In this document: one piece after another, positions 35,489 to 43,527 of the stretch
Layout of the letters: each line of letters opens with the position of its first letter
How positions within the stretch are numbered: the stretch's first letter is position 1
Origin: UBA1765 sp045629945
GTDB taxonomy: Bacteria; Fibrobacterota; Fibrobacteria; Fibrobacterales; Fibrobacteraceae
Direction of reading: 5' to 3'
Assembly: GCA_045629945.1 (NCBI GenBank)
Contig: JAZQSE010000012.1
Span: 21,051 to 85,050 of the forward strand
DNA length: 64,000 bases
Notes under the pieces: generated by a model
Seen by the model: the letters and a program-made list of their open reading frames with translations, nothing else
What the model was told of the DNA's origin: nothing
Database searches by the model: none
Position numbers and translations under genes: made by a program

Positions 35489-36772
35489 TTTACAATACAA
35501 TTCTAAAAGCGCTCTCGCTAACAGAGCTGTATATTTTGTTTGCGTCAAAGTCAGCTTTGAGGTTTCTAACTCACTACGATAAGAAAGGTAATCTGTATAA
35601 GTTATAGCCCCAAGATTTTTTTGATCTTCTGCAACTTTAAACGCCGCTTCATTCGCTTCTACTTGTAAAATCGTTGCTTGCCATTGATTTTCTGCAGCAA
35701 GCGCATTTAAGTAAAGTTGTTCAATTAAATTTTCTAAAGATTTTTCTGTTTCTTGTTGTGTGATTTTACTTTTTTCAGATTGAATCTGAGCATTTAAAAC
35801 TTTATTGGTCGTAGTTCCTTTATCTATAATTGGAATATTTATCCCAAGAGTAATACTATGATTATAGCCATACTTTAATTGATTCCCATAAGCCCCAGAT
35901 TCCCACGCTTGAAGCCCTGTACCTGCTTGTGCTCCAAGAGTTACGCTTATAGAACTGTTTTTGCCGGCCAGTTTCACATTTTTTTCGGCCGAAAGAATAG
36001 CTAAACTATCAGCAGCAAGATTTGGATTTTTCTCTTTTGCTTTTTTTAATAAATCTTCTACAGATAAAAGACTTTCTAGAGAATCTGGTGTAAGCGTTTC
36101 CAAATTTTCAGATTTAATAGAAAATTCTTCTTCTCTAGAAATTTCTAAAAGCTGGCGTAAAGTTGTTTCTGCATTTATTTTTGATTGTTCTGCCGAAAGT
36201 AAAGAAACTTTCTTTTGAGCGGCATCGGCTTTTGCCAAAACCAAATCTCTTTTTGTAATACTCCCAGCTTCAAATAGCTTAAATTGATTTTCTGCTTCTG
36301 CTTCAGAAATTTCAAGTGCTTTTTTAGCAACTTCTATTTTTTCATTTGCATTTAATAATGCGTAAAAAGCATCTAAAACTGAAACCTGTATATTTAATGT
36401 TGCAAGTGCTGTCCGCTTTTCTGCCGCTTGTTTATCTATTTGAGCGGTTTCTATTGAAAGCGATGTTGCCCCACCATTCCAAAGAACCATAGAACCATTC
36501 AAACCAAGAGAAAGGCGGTAATGGTCTTGTGGGCCTTCCACAAAAGGGTTATCATAAAGCGTGTTATTAATACTTGCAGAAAGAGATGGATATCTATCTA
36601 TTTTTGCTGTTTTAATTGCCACATTTGCTTGTTCTTCACTTAGCTTTGAAACTTGAATAGAAAGACTAGATTCTTCGGCTCGTTTTAAACAATCTTCCAA
36701 AGTCCACTCCGCCGCAAAAAGCGTTGAGCTAAAAAACAGAATAACTAATTTAAAACGTTTCATAAAATTCAT
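35486..36772 (-). CDS. TolC-family outer-membrane efflux protein
   Basis: This 428-residue protein belongs to the outer membrane factor family that forms the exit duct of efflux pumps and type I secretion. A signal peptide (about 1-20, LFAA) precedes two repeats of long helical hairpins, with the family opening WTLEDCLKRAEESSLSIQ and the PSLSASIN strand. The second half (TLGAQAG...GINIPIIDKG) repeats the pattern. No inner-membrane pump or adaptor is adjacent, so its partner is unknown. Start at 36772 or nine bases later. Confidence 0.85.
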   Translation of the reverse strand: MNFMKRFKLVILFFSSTLFAAEWTLEDCLKRAEESSLSIQVSKLSEEQANVAIKTAKIDRYPSLSASINNTLYDNPFVEGPQDHYRLSLGLNGSMVLWNGGATSLSIETAQIDKQAAEKRTALATLNIQVSVLDAFYALLNANEKIEVAKKALEISEAEAENQFKLFEAGSITKRDLVLAKADAAQKKVSLLSAEQSKINAETTLRQLLEISREEEFSIKSENLETLTPDSLESLLSVEDLLKKAKEKNPNLAADSLAILSAEKNVKLAGKNSSISVTLGAQAGTGLQAWESGAYGNQLKYGYNHSITLGINIPIIDKGTTTNKVLNAQIQSEKSKITQQETEKSLENLIEQLYLNALAAENQWQATILQVEANEAAFKVAEDQKNLGAITYTDYLSYRSELETSKLTLTQTKYTALLARALLELYCK

Positions 36773-36792
36773 ACAGGGAATATAACAAAACC

Positions 36793-36800
36793 CAAAAGTA
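36793..36800 (-). promoter_or_regulatory. Candidate TAnnTTTG promoter element for the TolC-family gene
   Basis: TACTTTTG on the minus strand, 20 bases before the ATG. Half-site match only. Confidence 0.25.
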
Positions 36801-36945
36801 GAAAACCTTTTTTCAAAATAAAATTGCCTTTAAATATAAATGAAAATTCACACTTAAAGGCAAAGTTTAATCTTTAGATGAAACAAGAAAATAAATGGTT
36901 GCATTCTTTTCTTGTAAAATAATTTTCTTTTATCTAATCACAGAA

Positions 36946-38268
36946 TTAATTCATAAACGCTGTATAAATTGAGCGAATCGCTTTTTCTGTATCCGCTTCA
37001 TCTACACCAGTAATGATATTAATCTGAGAAGAGCCTTGGTCAATAATACGCACGTTCACATTGTTATCAGCAAGTGCTGTAAAAAGCTTTGCTGCAACAC
37101 CAATTTTGTTTGTCATGCCATGACCAACAGTTGCAATTAAAGCAATGCCTGGGAAAACTTTAATTCTATCAGGACGCATCTGTTGCGTAATATCTTCAAG
37201 AACCGTATTCTGCACCGCTTCAAGCGCTTTTGAATCTACCACAATACTCATAGAATCAATGGCACTTGGGCAAAGTTCATAAGAAAGGCCTTCTGATTCC
37301 AAAACAGCAAGGACTCGACGCCCAAAACCTACTTCTTTATTCATCATAGACTTTTCAATGTAAATCATAGAAAAGCCTTTTCTGCCAGCAACGCCTGTAA
37401 TAGGGCGTAAAGCTTTTTCTGGTGTAGGGCCAATAATCGTTCCGGCATCTTCAGGGCGGTTTGTGTTTCGAATATTGATAGGTATTTTCTTTACGCGACA
37501 AGGCGCAATAGATTCATCATGAAGTACGCTTGCTCCAGAATAAGCAAGTTCACGGATTTCCCGGTAACTCACGTATTCAATCGGAAGCGGATTTTCCACA
37601 ATTCTTGGGTCTGCCATAAGCATTCCAGAAACGTCTGTCCAGTTTTCATACTTGCCGGCATCAATACCATTTGCAAGAATAGCTCCAGTAATATCAGAAC
37701 CACCACGGCTAAAAGTTTTAACTTCTCCACGAAGATTGGATCCATAAAAACCAGGCAAAACATAAAGTTGATTTTCATCTGAAAGAGCTTTTGCAATATC
37801 GTCATACGTTTTAGGAACAATACGATATTTATCATCAAAAGTAATCAACGGGAATGTATCTACAAAATTTGCCCCTAAATATTTTGCCATCAGACGGGCA
37901 CACAAAAATTCACCTCGGCTTACAAGAAAATCTATTGTTACAGATTCCGGATGATTTTTGAGTTTATCTTCTAAACTGTCTAAATCTTCAGTCAATTTAT
38001 TTTCAAGACCTAAGTCATTACAAATTTCATTATAGCGTTCACGAATTAAATTCCAAGGTGTTGAAAAATCAAGCCCTTTAGAAGCTAAATCATAAGTACT
38101 ATAAAGAAGGTCGGTAAGCTTTGTTTCTTTTGGATTGCGTTTACCTGGGGCAGAAACGACAATAACTTTACGATTCTTGTCTGATTCAACAATGGCCTTA
38201 ATTTTTTTGAATTGGCCTGCGTCAGCAACAGAACTGCCGCCGAATTTACATACGGTTCTTTTATTCAT
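36946..38268 (-). CDS. lysC: Aspartate kinase
   Basis: Aspartate kinase phosphorylates aspartate, the entry step to Lys, Met, Thr and diaminopimelate. The 440-residue monofunctional enzyme opens with VCKFGGSSV (kinase P-loop), has FSRGGSDITGA in the catalytic domain, and carries two C-terminal ACT domains (about 300-440; SMIYIEKSMM and VRIIDQGSSQINI) that normally bind lysine or threonine as feedback inhibitors. The ATG at 38268 follows AAAGGA. Upstream in-frame codons would read the GC-rich leader as protein and were rejected. Confidence 0.93.
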   Translation of the reverse strand: MNKRTVCKFGGSSVADAGQFKKIKAIVESDKNRKVIVVSAPGKRNPKETKLTDLLYSTYDLASKGLDFSTPWNLIRERYNEICNDLGLENKLTEDLDSLEDKLKNHPESVTIDFLVSRGEFLCARLMAKYLGANFVDTFPLITFDDKYRIVPKTYDDIAKALSDENQLYVLPGFYGSNLRGEVKTFSRGGSDITGAILANGIDAGKYENWTDVSGMLMADPRIVENPLPIEYVSYREIRELAYSGASVLHDESIAPCRVKKIPINIRNTNRPEDAGTIIGPTPEKALRPITGVAGRKGFSMIYIEKSMMNKEVGFGRRVLAVLESEGLSYELCPSAIDSMSIVVDSKALEAVQNTVLEDITQQMRPDRIKVFPGIALIATVGHGMTNKIGVAAKLFTALADNNVNVRIIDQGSSQINIITGVDEADTEKAIRSIYTAFMN

Positions 38269-38380
38269 GTTTTCCTTTCGGGCCGCAAGACCTCTCGCAC
38301 TTCGGGCAAAATCGCTTGACTCACGACTAATATGCCCAAGCCTACCCATCTGGCCAGCCACTTGGTTTTGTGATTTTCGT
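38269..38380 (-). promoter_or_regulatory. GC-rich structured leader of aspartate kinase (candidate regulatory RNA)
   Basis: The roughly 110 bases before lysC are clearly richer in G and C than their surroundings. The RNA can form CCAAG/CTTGG, then GGGCA/TGCCC enclosing a 24-base loop, and a GCGAG/CTTGC hairpin with an AGGT loop close to the ribosome site. GCTTG/CAAGC could pair across the second helix, making a pseudoknot. No run of Lys or Thr codons suggests classic attenuation, and it does not match the lysine riboswitch core as I know it. Confidence 0.45.
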
Positions 38381-38507
38381 TGAATTTTGTAAAAAAATCC
38401 AACGGTTTGTAAAAATAGTAATCTCTTGTGATAGAAATAAGGGGAATAGGCGTTTTTAAAAGTAGAAGTTTATTTTTTTTGTTTTCTTATCTGAGAAAAG
38501 GTCCTAT

Positions 38508-39413
38508 ATGGCTCATTTTAAACAATTACTTGAGATTGCAGCAAAAGCTGACATTCCTGTCCTTATTCTTGGCGAATCTGGCTGTGGAAAAGAAGTGGCA
38601 GCAAGAAACCTTCATAAAAACAGCCTGCGCCAAAATGGTCCCTTTATCGCATTGAATTGTGGAGCTATCCCACAAAATCTTATAGAAAGCATTTTAGAAG
38701 GCTCAGAACGCGGCGCCTTTACAGGCGCAACGGTAGACAAAACCGGCGTTGTTCGTGCCGCCGAAGGCGGCACATTATTCCTTGACGAAATTGGCGAACT
38801 TCCTCTCCAAAGTCAAGCTAGGCTCTTGCGAATCCTTCAAGAAAAAAAAGTACTCCCTGTCGGCTCTCACAAAGAAATTCCTGTTAATTTCAGGCTCATT
38901 TGTGCCACCAATCGCCACCTTCCCACTTTAGTCCAACGGGGCGAATTCCGTGAAGATTTATTTTTCAGATTAAATGTTTTCCCAATCAATTTACCTCCGC
39001 TCAGAGAACGTGGAAAAGAAATAGAGTACATTGTCAAAAGCGTCTGGCAATCCGTTGAAATGGAAAACGCCGAGCGAAAATGGAACAGAGAACTTACGCT
39101 ACAAGAAATAAACCACTTACAAGAATACCACTGGCCAGGAAACATCCGCCAACTAAAAAATATCCTTTTGCGTTATCACCTTTTACACCCTTGTAATGTT
39201 TCTTTAGAAACATTACTTGCCGAAGAACATGCAAACTACTCTGTAAAAAAAACTATAAAAAAACGCAACAAAGCTCCTGAAGCCCACATTCTGACAAAAA
39301 CCCTCCATGATTGCGGAAATAATAAATCACTTACTGCTAGAAAACTAGGCATTAGTCGTGGAAGTCTATGCTACCAACTGCGCCGTATACATATTTCCAA
39401 CAACCTGGATTAA
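38508..39413 (+). CDS. Sigma-54-dependent activator without sensory domain (PspF-like)
   Basis: This 301-residue enhancer-binding protein activates RNA polymerase carrying RpoN. It begins directly with the AAA+ domain: Walker A GESGCGKE (22-29), the sigma-54-contacting GAFTGA (69-74), Walker B GTLFLDEIGE (88-97), and the arginine-finger region FREDLFFRLNVFPI. A Fis-type helix-turn-helix ends the protein (NKSLTARKLGISRGSLCYQL, about 270-290). There is no receiver, GAF or PAS domain, so activity must be set by a partner protein or by level, as with PspF. An AAAAGG site precedes the ATG. rpoN is not in the window. Confidence 0.93.
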   Translation: MAHFKQLLEIAAKADIPVLILGESGCGKEVAARNLHKNSLRQNGPFIALNCGAIPQNLIESILEGSERGAFTGATVDKTGVVRAAEGGTLFLDEIGELPLQSQARLLRILQEKKVLPVGSHKEIPVNFRLICATNRHLPTLVQRGEFREDLFFRLNVFPINLPPLRERGKEIEYIVKSVWQSVEMENAERKWNRELTLQEINHLQEYHWPGNIRQLKNILLRYHLLHPCNVSLETLLAEEHANYSVKKTIKKRNKAPEAHILTKTLHDCGNNKSLTARKLGISRGSLCYQLRRIHISNNLD

Positions 39414-39542
39414 AAATGCTTATAAAAAACATCTTTTCCATTTTTTTGATGCAAGAAAAAGAAGATAAAGCTATTTTATCTCTTATAAGTTTTCTTACAG
39501 TTCTTGTTTGAAGATAAAAGTTTAATCTAAAAAAGGAAATAT

Positions 39543-41003
39543 ATGAAACGCGTTTATTTACTTATCCCAACCGATAATCAAGTCCAGACTGACTCTCTTT
39601 TGGCATTGTCTCTTGAAACAGCCAAAACTTATGGAGCCTCTACTTCATTTTTACCTTTCTCCACAGAAGCTTTGCCTAAAATAACAGAAGAACTTTCTAA
39701 AGGCAATGCTGCTGTTGTGATGGAAAATATTGCTCTTGATTTTTCCAACAAAACAAAAGATTCTTCTATCGTTATCGTAAAAGGTCTTTCTTTAGAAAAT
39801 TCCCCCCTTGTTTCTCGTAAATTAAATGAGATGCTTGCGTTAGCTCTTGACGCTTCTGTTCTTTTAGTTGCATCAAAAGAACTTTCTTTAGAAACAGAAT
39901 GTCTAGAAAAAGAACTTCAGGAAAATCGTGTCCGAGTCATTGCAAAAACAACTGAAAATGAATTTTCTCAAAAACTAGAAGAAAACTTAAAAGCACCAGC
40001 AAAAGAACGTAAAATTTCTCAAGCTGAATTCAGAGCCAGTCTTCTTGTTCGTGCAGGCGCAAATCTTAAAAGGATTGTTTTACCAGAAGGAACAGAGCCA
40101 AGAACTATTGAAGCCGCCATTCTTGCTTATGAACGTAAAATAGCCATTCCTGTTTTACTAGGAAACCGAAAAGAAATTGAAAATGTGGCCGAATCCAAGA
40201 ACCTAAAAATTCCAGAAGGCCTTGAAATTATTGAAGTAAACGAAGAATCAGGTAAAAAATATATCCCGACACTTGTTGAACTTCGCAAAGCAAAAGGCAT
40301 GACTGAAGAATTAGCCACCAGTCTTTTAAAAGATTCAGTCTGGCTTGGCACCATGATGCTCAAAATGGGAGAAGTCGATGGTTTAGTGAGTGGCGCTGTT
40401 CATTCTACCGCCGATACTGTTCGCCCAGCACTTCAAATTATCAAAACGGCTAAGGGTGTAAAATCTATCAGTTCAGTTTTCTTTATGTGCCTTCCTTCAG
40501 AGACTCTCGTCTATGGAGATTGCGCCATCACGCCTAATCCAGATGCAGAAACTCTTGCAACAATTGCGGCACAATCAAATGACACAGCAAAAGCTTTCGG
40601 GCTCCCTGCTAGAGTTGCCATGCTCAGCTATAGCACCGGAAAATCGGGCAAAGGTGATGACGTGGATTTAGTTCTCGCCGCTTTAGAAATTCTTAAAAAA
40701 GAACGCCCGGACATTCTTGTCGACGGACCTCTTCAATACGACGCAGCATCTACAGAAAGTGTGGCCGAAAAGAAAATGCCAGGAAGCCCTGTCGCTGGTA
40801 AAGCTTCTGTATTTGTATTCCCTGATTTAAATTCGGGAAATATTTCTTACAAGGCTGTTCAACGAAGCGCTCCAAACGTAATAAGTGTAGGCCCAATGCT
40901 TCAAGGTTTAGCTAAACCTGTCAACGACCTTTCTCGTGGAGCTCTTGTAGAAGACATTGTCTATACAATTGCTCTCACGGCTATACAAGCTCAAGCTGAA
41001 TAG
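39543..41003 (+). CDS. pta: Phosphate acetyltransferase
   Basis: Pta converts acetyl-CoA to acetyl phosphate for ATP-yielding acetate production. The catalytic PTA_PTB domain covers about 165-480 (RIVLPEGTEPRTIEAA, DGLVSGAVHSTADTVRPALQ in segments, MLSYSTGKSG). An N-terminal domain of about 160 residues precedes it, intermediate between the short form (about 330 aa) and the 700-residue E. coli form, and it lacks a clear P-loop. Acetate kinase is not adjacent. AAAAAAGGA site before the ATG and a terminator after. Confidence 0.92.
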   Translation: MKRVYLLIPTDNQVQTDSLLALSLETAKTYGASTSFLPFSTEALPKITEELSKGNAAVVMENIALDFSNKTKDSSIVIVKGLSLENSPLVSRKLNEMLALALDASVLLVASKELSLETECLEKELQENRVRVIAKTTENEFSQKLEENLKAPAKERKISQAEFRASLLVRAGANLKRIVLPEGTEPRTIEAAILAYERKIAIPVLLGNRKEIENVAESKNLKIPEGLEIIEVNEESGKKYIPTLVELRKAKGMTEELATSLLKDSVWLGTMMLKMGEVDGLVSGAVHSTADTVRPALQIIKTAKGVKSISSVFFMCLPSETLVYGDCAITPNPDAETLATIAAQSNDTAKAFGLPARVAMLSYSTGKSGKGDDVDLVLAALEILKKERPDILVDGPLQYDAASTESVAEKKMPGSPVAGKASVFVFPDLNSGNISYKAVQRSAPNVISVGPMLQGLAKPVNDLSRGALVEDIVYTIALTAIQAQAE

Positions 41004-41023
41004 CATTAATTTAAAAAAAAGAA

Positions 41024-41063
41024 AAAATAGGCTCTCTTTTCTTTTTTTGAGAGTCTATTTTTA
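41024..41063 (+). terminator. Terminator of pta
   Basis: A 13-base-pair stem (41024-41036 with 41049-41061, one G-T pair) has a T-rich loop and a T5 tail. Its tail runs straight into the TATATTTG box of the next gene. Confidence 0.8.
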
Positions 41064-41069
41064 TATTTG
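41062..41069 (+). promoter_or_regulatory. Candidate TATATTTG promoter element for the antiporter gene
   Basis: TATATTTG ends seven bases before the ATG. If active, the transcript would be leaderless or nearly so. It overlaps the pta terminator tail. Confidence 0.35.
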
Positions 41070-41076
41070 GAAATAA

Positions 41077-42588
41077 ATGAATTCTTATTTATTACTCATT
41101 GCTGGTGTTCTAATTATATTAAGTGCTTTTGCTTCTAGAATCAGCACGCGCTTTGGCATCCCTGTTCTTCTTATCTTTATGGGTATTGGTATTTTAGCCG
41201 GCCCTGATTTTTTGAATCTCCTGCATTTTGATAGCCAAGAAACCGCTAGCACCATTGCAAACATTGCATTAATGTTCATTCTTTTTGACAGTGGCTTCAA
41301 TACAAAAAAAGCAAACCTTCACGCATTCGCCGGCCCTTCTCTCACGCTTGCGACTTTTGGCATTTTAGCGACAACACTTATTTTAGGCTTTCTTATCCAT
41401 CTTTTACTTGATCAAGATATTCTCTTTTCTTTAATGCTTGGAGCCATTATTTCTTCTACAGACGCAGCCGCCGTTATGACTGTTTTAAGAGAACGCCCCA
41501 TTCAAAAGAAAATTTCTTCGACTCTCGAAATTGAATCCGCTGCAAACGACCCCATGGCTATTCTTCTCACTCTTTTTATGATAAACTTGATTCAAAATGC
41601 TGGGAATGCCACCACAGGAGATTACGTTTTCTTTGTACTGCAACTCATCTGGCAATTTGCCGGAGGTATTCTCATTGCTTTTGCTGCAAGTAAAATCGGC
41701 GTTAAAATTTACAACCATTTCAAAAGTGAAAATCTCGGTCTTTTTTATGTTCTTTATATAGGTATTCTTTTTGCTACTTACAGTTCTGCAGACCTTTTAA
41801 AAGCAAATGGTATCATCGCTATATTTTTTGCCGGCTATTGGCTAGGTAACCAAAGGTTTGTTTTCAAACGAGGCGTTTCTCACTTTGTTTCAGCCCTTTC
41901 CTCATTCGCTAATATGTGCGTGTTCTTGCTCCTTGGTATCCTTGTTGTGCCTCATTTAATGATAAACGTCTGGTGGGAAGGCATTATACTAGCAATTGTT
42001 TTAATTTTCATTGCCCGCCCATTAGCCGTTCTTTTAAGTTTACTCCCTTTCAAATACAAATGGAAAGAACAGACATTTATTGCTTGGGGCGGTTTAAAAG
42101 GAGCTGTTCCTGTTGTACTTGCCACATACCCGGCAGCTTATGGATTAGACCCCGATAATTTTGTTTTCAATATTGTTTTCTTTGTAGTTACTCTTTCTTG
42201 TCTTATTCAAGGGACAACGCTTTCTCCTTTCGCCAAAACACTCGGTTTTTCAGTCCCTAAAAACAGGCACTCTCCGTATTTCATGGAACTTTTCTCTTTG
42301 GCGCAAACTAATTTTGAAGTGATGGACGTTCAGATTACAGAATCAGCTCCTTATGACATCAAAACGCAAAAACCATGGCATAAATCCAAAATTAAAGAAT
42401 TAACACTTAAAAGGATTCAAGAAGCCACTGAAGAAAAAAACGAAAACAGTTCTGTTGTTATTACAGCTATTGTTCGAAATAAAAAAATCATTTCTCCAAA
42501 TGGTGAAACGAGACTCAAATCAGGTGACATTCTTTTCTTATTGGGAACGCACGAAAGTTTAGAAGAATTTGTTCCTGGACAAAGTTAA
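41077..42588 (+). CDS. CPA1-type K+(Na+)/H+ antiporter, NhaP2-like
   Basis: This 503-residue inner-membrane antiporter of the CPA1 family has about 12 membrane segments. They include RFGIPVLLIFMGIGILAGPD at the start, ISSTDAAAV, the ion-binding ESAANDPMA, and FIAWGGLKGAVPVVLA. A cytoplasmic TrkA-C-like domain (about 405-500) ends the protein (SGDILFLLGTHESLEEF). This layout is that of NhaP2/CvrA, which exports potassium and protects against volume stress. No Shine-Dalgarno precedes the ATG. Cation specificity cannot be read from sequence. Confidence 0.88.
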   Translation: MNSYLLLIAGVLIILSAFASRISTRFGIPVLLIFMGIGILAGPDFLNLLHFDSQETASTIANIALMFILFDSGFNTKKANLHAFAGPSLTLATFGILATTLILGFLIHLLLDQDILFSLMLGAIISSTDAAAVMTVLRERPIQKKISSTLEIESAANDPMAILLTLFMINLIQNAGNATTGDYVFFVLQLIWQFAGGILIAFAASKIGVKIYNHFKSENLGLFYVLYIGILFATYSSADLLKANGIIAIFFAGYWLGNQRFVFKRGVSHFVSALSSFANMCVFLLLGILVVPHLMINVWWEGIILAIVLIFIARPLAVLLSLLPFKYKWKEQTFIAWGGLKGAVPVVLATYPAAYGLDPDNFVFNIVFFVVTLSCLIQGTTLSPFAKTLGFSVPKNRHSPYFMELFSLAQTNFEVMDVQITESAPYDIKTQKPWHKSKIKELTLKRIQEATEEKNENSSVVITAIVRNKKIISPNGETRLKSGDILFLLGTHESLEEFVPGQS

Positions 42589-42596
42589 TTTGAACT

Positions 42597-43358
42597 TCAA
42601 TTTCGTTTGGCTTTTACTTTTTTCAACAATTCTTTTAAATGCCATCGACCGCGTTTATCTTCTAAAAAGAAATCCGTTCTGACACCTAACTCCAAACCCT
42701 GCTGGATAATTTTTTCAGCATTATCATATTCTTTTCTATCAAAATAAAGTTCTCCTAGAAAAAAATACGAATAAGGATCTTTGGATTGATTTTTTACAGC
42801 TAATCGCAAATATTTTAAAGCCAGTTCTTTATCCGGCCAAGGCAAAATCAAAGGAATATAAGGTAATAACTGGTGAGAACGTCCTAAAATCTGATAATCG
42901 CCGGCACTATCTGCTAAATCTCGGACCCGGGCAGCAACACCTTGTTTTACAGCTTTTAATGGTCCAATACTTGCCCCCCACATTGACACAATCGTGGCAT
43001 ACAAACTTGTCATTTCTTTATTTTTAGGAAATCTTGCATGTAACGTATCCCCAAGAGTTTTAGCAGACGCAATCAATTTATTTTTTTCTTTTTCATTTTT
43101 TGTTGCAAAACGAATCCGAAAATATTCACTTCGCATTATCCCAAGAGCGGCTTTCTCTGCCAAAAGAGAATCTTGCAAAAGTGACTTATAAAGATTTATG
43201 GTTTTATCTATCTGAGAACGATTGGCTTTATCACCTTTTGCTTTATTTGCTCGCGTTGCATAACAAGAATCAGCCACAAAAAGAACTCTCGCCGGGTCGG
43301 CTACAGAAAAAGTCCAACAGCATAAAAGTACTGTTGCTAATCTAAACAGTCCCGACAT
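42597..43358 (-). CDS. Exported TPR-repeat protein of unknown function
   Basis: This 253-residue protein has a hydrophobic start (about 1-20), ending in a probable signal cleavage near SVADPA. The body is helical. A clear TPR-like pair lies near 190-235 (DPYSYFFLGELYFDRKEYDNAEKI). The pattern resembles TatT-like periplasmic TPR proteins, but I cannot assign a role. It follows a 47-residue gene and pfk on the same strand, each separated by only about 12 bp, so the three form an operon. Confidence 0.7.
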   Translation of the reverse strand: MSGLFRLATVLLCCWTFSVADPARVLFVADSCYATRANKAKGDKANRSQIDKTINLYKSLLQDSLLAEKAALGIMRSEYFRIRFATKNEKEKNKLIASAKTLGDTLHARFPKNKEMTSLYATIVSMWGASIGPLKAVKQGVAARVRDLADSAGDYQILGRSHQLLPYIPLILPWPDKELALKYLRLAVKNQSKDPYSYFFLGELYFDRKEYDNAEKIIQQGLELGVRTDFFLEDKRGRWHLKELLKKVKAKRN

Positions 43359-43371
43359 AATTCTCTGAATA

Positions 43372-43515
43372 TTAAATTTTCCAACTTTGCAACAATTTAT
43401 TCAACTGGCCTATACGTGCTTTTTCTTCAGCCGTTCCATGAAACGCTTTAAATAGCAAATTCCGGTATTCCATAAGGGCCGTTCGAATTAAAATTTTTTC
43501 TTCTCTTTTCAACAT
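43372..43515 (-). CDS. Small helical protein (47 aa) between pfk and TPR gene
   Basis: An ATG at 43515 with a GAGGGA ribosome site seven bases upstream opens 47 codons: it begins MLKREEKILIRTALMEYRNL and ends LLQSWKI. The peptide is basic and predicted helical. It starts 12 bases after the pfk stop and ends 13 bases before the TPR start, filling the gap neatly. Function unknown. Confidence 0.6.
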   Translation of the reverse strand: MLKREEKILIRTALMEYRNLLFKAFHGTAEEKARIGQLNKLLQSWKI

Positions 43516-43527
43516 AGTCCCTCGCTT

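Noticed and set aside
38269..38361. N-terminal extension of aspartate kinase from an upstream ATG
   Set aside because: The family starts at the VCKFGGSS strand, the extension is unlike any kinase, and an AAAGGA site serves the ATG at 38268. The DNA is better explained as a structured leader.
38269..38380. Lysine riboswitch (L box) or attenuator peptide for lysC
   Set aside because: The conserved L-box core is not found and no run of Lys or Thr codons exists, so neither known mechanism is supported.
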